Below are positions 13,099 through 13,776 of a stretch of 13,776 nucleotides of DNA, piece after piece (the stretch's first letter is position 1; each line of letters opens with the position of its first letter). The translations under genes were made by a program, and so were the position numbers. The DNA is from Methanocorpusculum sp. MCE (GTDB taxonomy: Archaea; Halobacteriota; Methanomicrobia; Methanomicrobiales; Methanocorpusculaceae). The notes below the pieces were generated by a model. The model saw only the letters and a list, made by a program, of their open reading frames with translations, was not told the origin of the DNA and did no database searches. The stretch covers positions 1 to 13,776 of the forward strand of contig NIZU01000026.1 of assembly GCA_003315675.1 (NCBI GenBank), in the 5' to 3' direction.

Positions 13099-13776
13099 AG
13101 ATTGGCTACATCCCTACCCCCTCACGCCCCCCCAAAAAAAGAAAAATACCCATTATTCCTTGACGTTTTTTTTTATTTACACTCTGTTTTGAATCGTTTT
13201 CACCTGATAGATATTATAACAAAATGCAGCCAGCATATTTTTCACTCGTACTCTTTGCAGCGTTGTTACCTTCACCAACCCTGCATGAAAAACATTTTTG
13301 ATCACTGCATAGGGTCTCTCGCCCTTTGATCTCTTCCTACTTATTCGCAGATTTCTCAGTTTATCTCGTATGCCAATGGGATGCCCTCTCGCTCCCCTTT
13401 TCATTGTGGCACTATATCCCTTGCATTTTGCTCCCTGATATCCCCGATCCCGATAGACCACTTCCCCTTTTTCTGAGAGGTCCACCTGACTATCATGAAC
13501 ATTTGCCGTGGTGGTTTCAATGCGTCGAATAAGATCGTGCGTCGTATCCATGATGGTATGAAGTTTATAGCCATAGTGCATTTTGCCGTTCTTGGACATG
13601 ATTTTTCCATCTTTATCCCGTCGTGTTTTTGCCTGATCTCCTCGCGGCGTGTCTTTCTTACAATGACCGGGTTCAGCATACACAAACGTTGCATCCTGAA
13701 TCATACCTTGTTCAATTTTCAGACCTTTCAGGTCACGTTGTCTCTGAACCTCCTGCCAGACCACTGTATCAACGCC
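13099..13776 (-). mobile_element. IS5-type insertion sequence, right copy (runs off the window)
   Basis: From AGATTGGCTACATCC at 13099 the sequence matches the left copy (100 onward) in the same orientation, with roughly a dozen substitutions and small homopolymer changes over 678 bases. It is inserted 53 bases after the rps8e stop, past its oligo-T tract, so it should not harm that gene. The far end of the element, its inverted repeat and any target duplication lie outside the window. Confidence 0.85.
13177..13776 (-). CDS. IS5-family transposase, C-terminal part (5' end outside window)
   Basis: The frame is open from the window edge (GVDTVVWQEV) to the stop at 13177, giving 199 codons of a DDE transposase. 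The first catalytic Asp is in QDATFV, the second in YRDRGYQG, and the Glu in KRSKGERPYAVIK (R-3-E-6-K). It differs from the left copy by a handful of residues: V for L in TLVWQ, V for F in QEF, R for L in RQL, S for A in KRA, A for V in PYV and V for I in KNI. The A and V changes (PYAVIK) bring it nearer to family consensus as I know it, so this copy may be the less degraded. Whether its N-terminal half is intact cannot be seen. Confidence 0.85.
   Translation of the reverse strand, partial: GVDTVVWQEVQRQRDLKGLKIEQGMIQDATFVYAEPGHCKKDTPRGDQAKTRRDKDGKIMSKNGKMHYGYKLHTIMDTTHDLIRRIETTTANVHDSQVDLSEKGEVVYRDRGYQGAKCKGYSATMKRGARGHPIGIRDKLRNLRISRKRSKGERPYAVIKNVFHAGLVKVTTLQRVRVKNMLAAFCYNIYQVKTIQNRV

Noticed and set aside
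100..13776. Composite transposon with moeA to rps8e as cargo
   Set aside because: The cargo is housekeeping genes with archaeal signals throughout, the IS copies differ at about a dozen positions, and nothing shows joint mobility.
1..13776. CRISPR array, defence island or prophage
   Set aside because: There are no regularly spaced direct repeats, no nuclease, restriction or phage genes, and no integrase in the window.

Overview
The window looks like a chromosomal segment of a methanogenic archaeon of the Methanomicrobiales, most like Methanocorpusculum. The evidence is a set of archaeal information-processing genes (aRF1, TFB, Gar1, SRP19, S8e), archaeal-type promoters with TATA elements, GGAGGT-type ribosome binding sites, a tRNA with no encoded CCA, and transposases of an IS5-type family I know from Methanosarcina and relatives. 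The genus is an inference from recall; no search was run.

Layout, left to right. Positions 1-92 hold the first 30 codons of a minus-strand coiled-coil protein, possibly the N-terminus of the proteasome-activating nucleotidase. An IS5-type element (about 100-1233) sits 7 bases upstream of its start codon. The transposase of this copy is split by an extra segment of about 50 bases that contains two hairpins. Next, on the plus strand, are two tandem, translationally overlapping moeA genes (1377-4048) for molybdenum or tungsten insertion into pterin cofactor. Convergent to them is a 72-aa protein of unknown function (4045-4263). The minus-strand pair prf1-argS (7306 to 4342) ends at a hairpin plus T-rich terminator. 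A divergent plus-strand gene encodes a DASS/SLC13 anion:sodium symporter (7465-8985). Then come, on the minus strand, tRNA-Ala(CGC), tfb, gar1, a PHP-family phosphoesterase and SRP19. Divergent from SRP19 is hypB (11911-12558), followed by rps8e (12668-13045). A second, right-truncated copy of the same IS begins at 13099 and runs off the window.

How the genes fit together. Most of the block is housekeeping: translation (argS, prf1, tRNA-Ala, rps8e), protein targeting (SRP19), transcription initiation (tfb) and RNA modification (gar1). The moeA pair and hypB serve metalloenzymes that methanogens depend on: Mo/W-pterin formylmethanofuran and formate dehydrogenases, and [NiFe] hydrogenases. The two IS copies lie in the same orientation around about 11.9 kb of mostly essential genes. 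They look like independent insertions, not a composite transposon.

The most unusual unexplained structure is a compact three-way-junction fold at 11742-11832 in the SRP19-hypB intergenic region. It has a perfect 11-bp closing helix and two internal hairpins that abut it directly. It could be a free-standing small RNA or a cis-acting leader. Other points of interest are the extra hairpin segment in the left transposase, a shortened C-terminal domain on the second MoeA, and a structured rps8e leader containing a seven-codon uORF.
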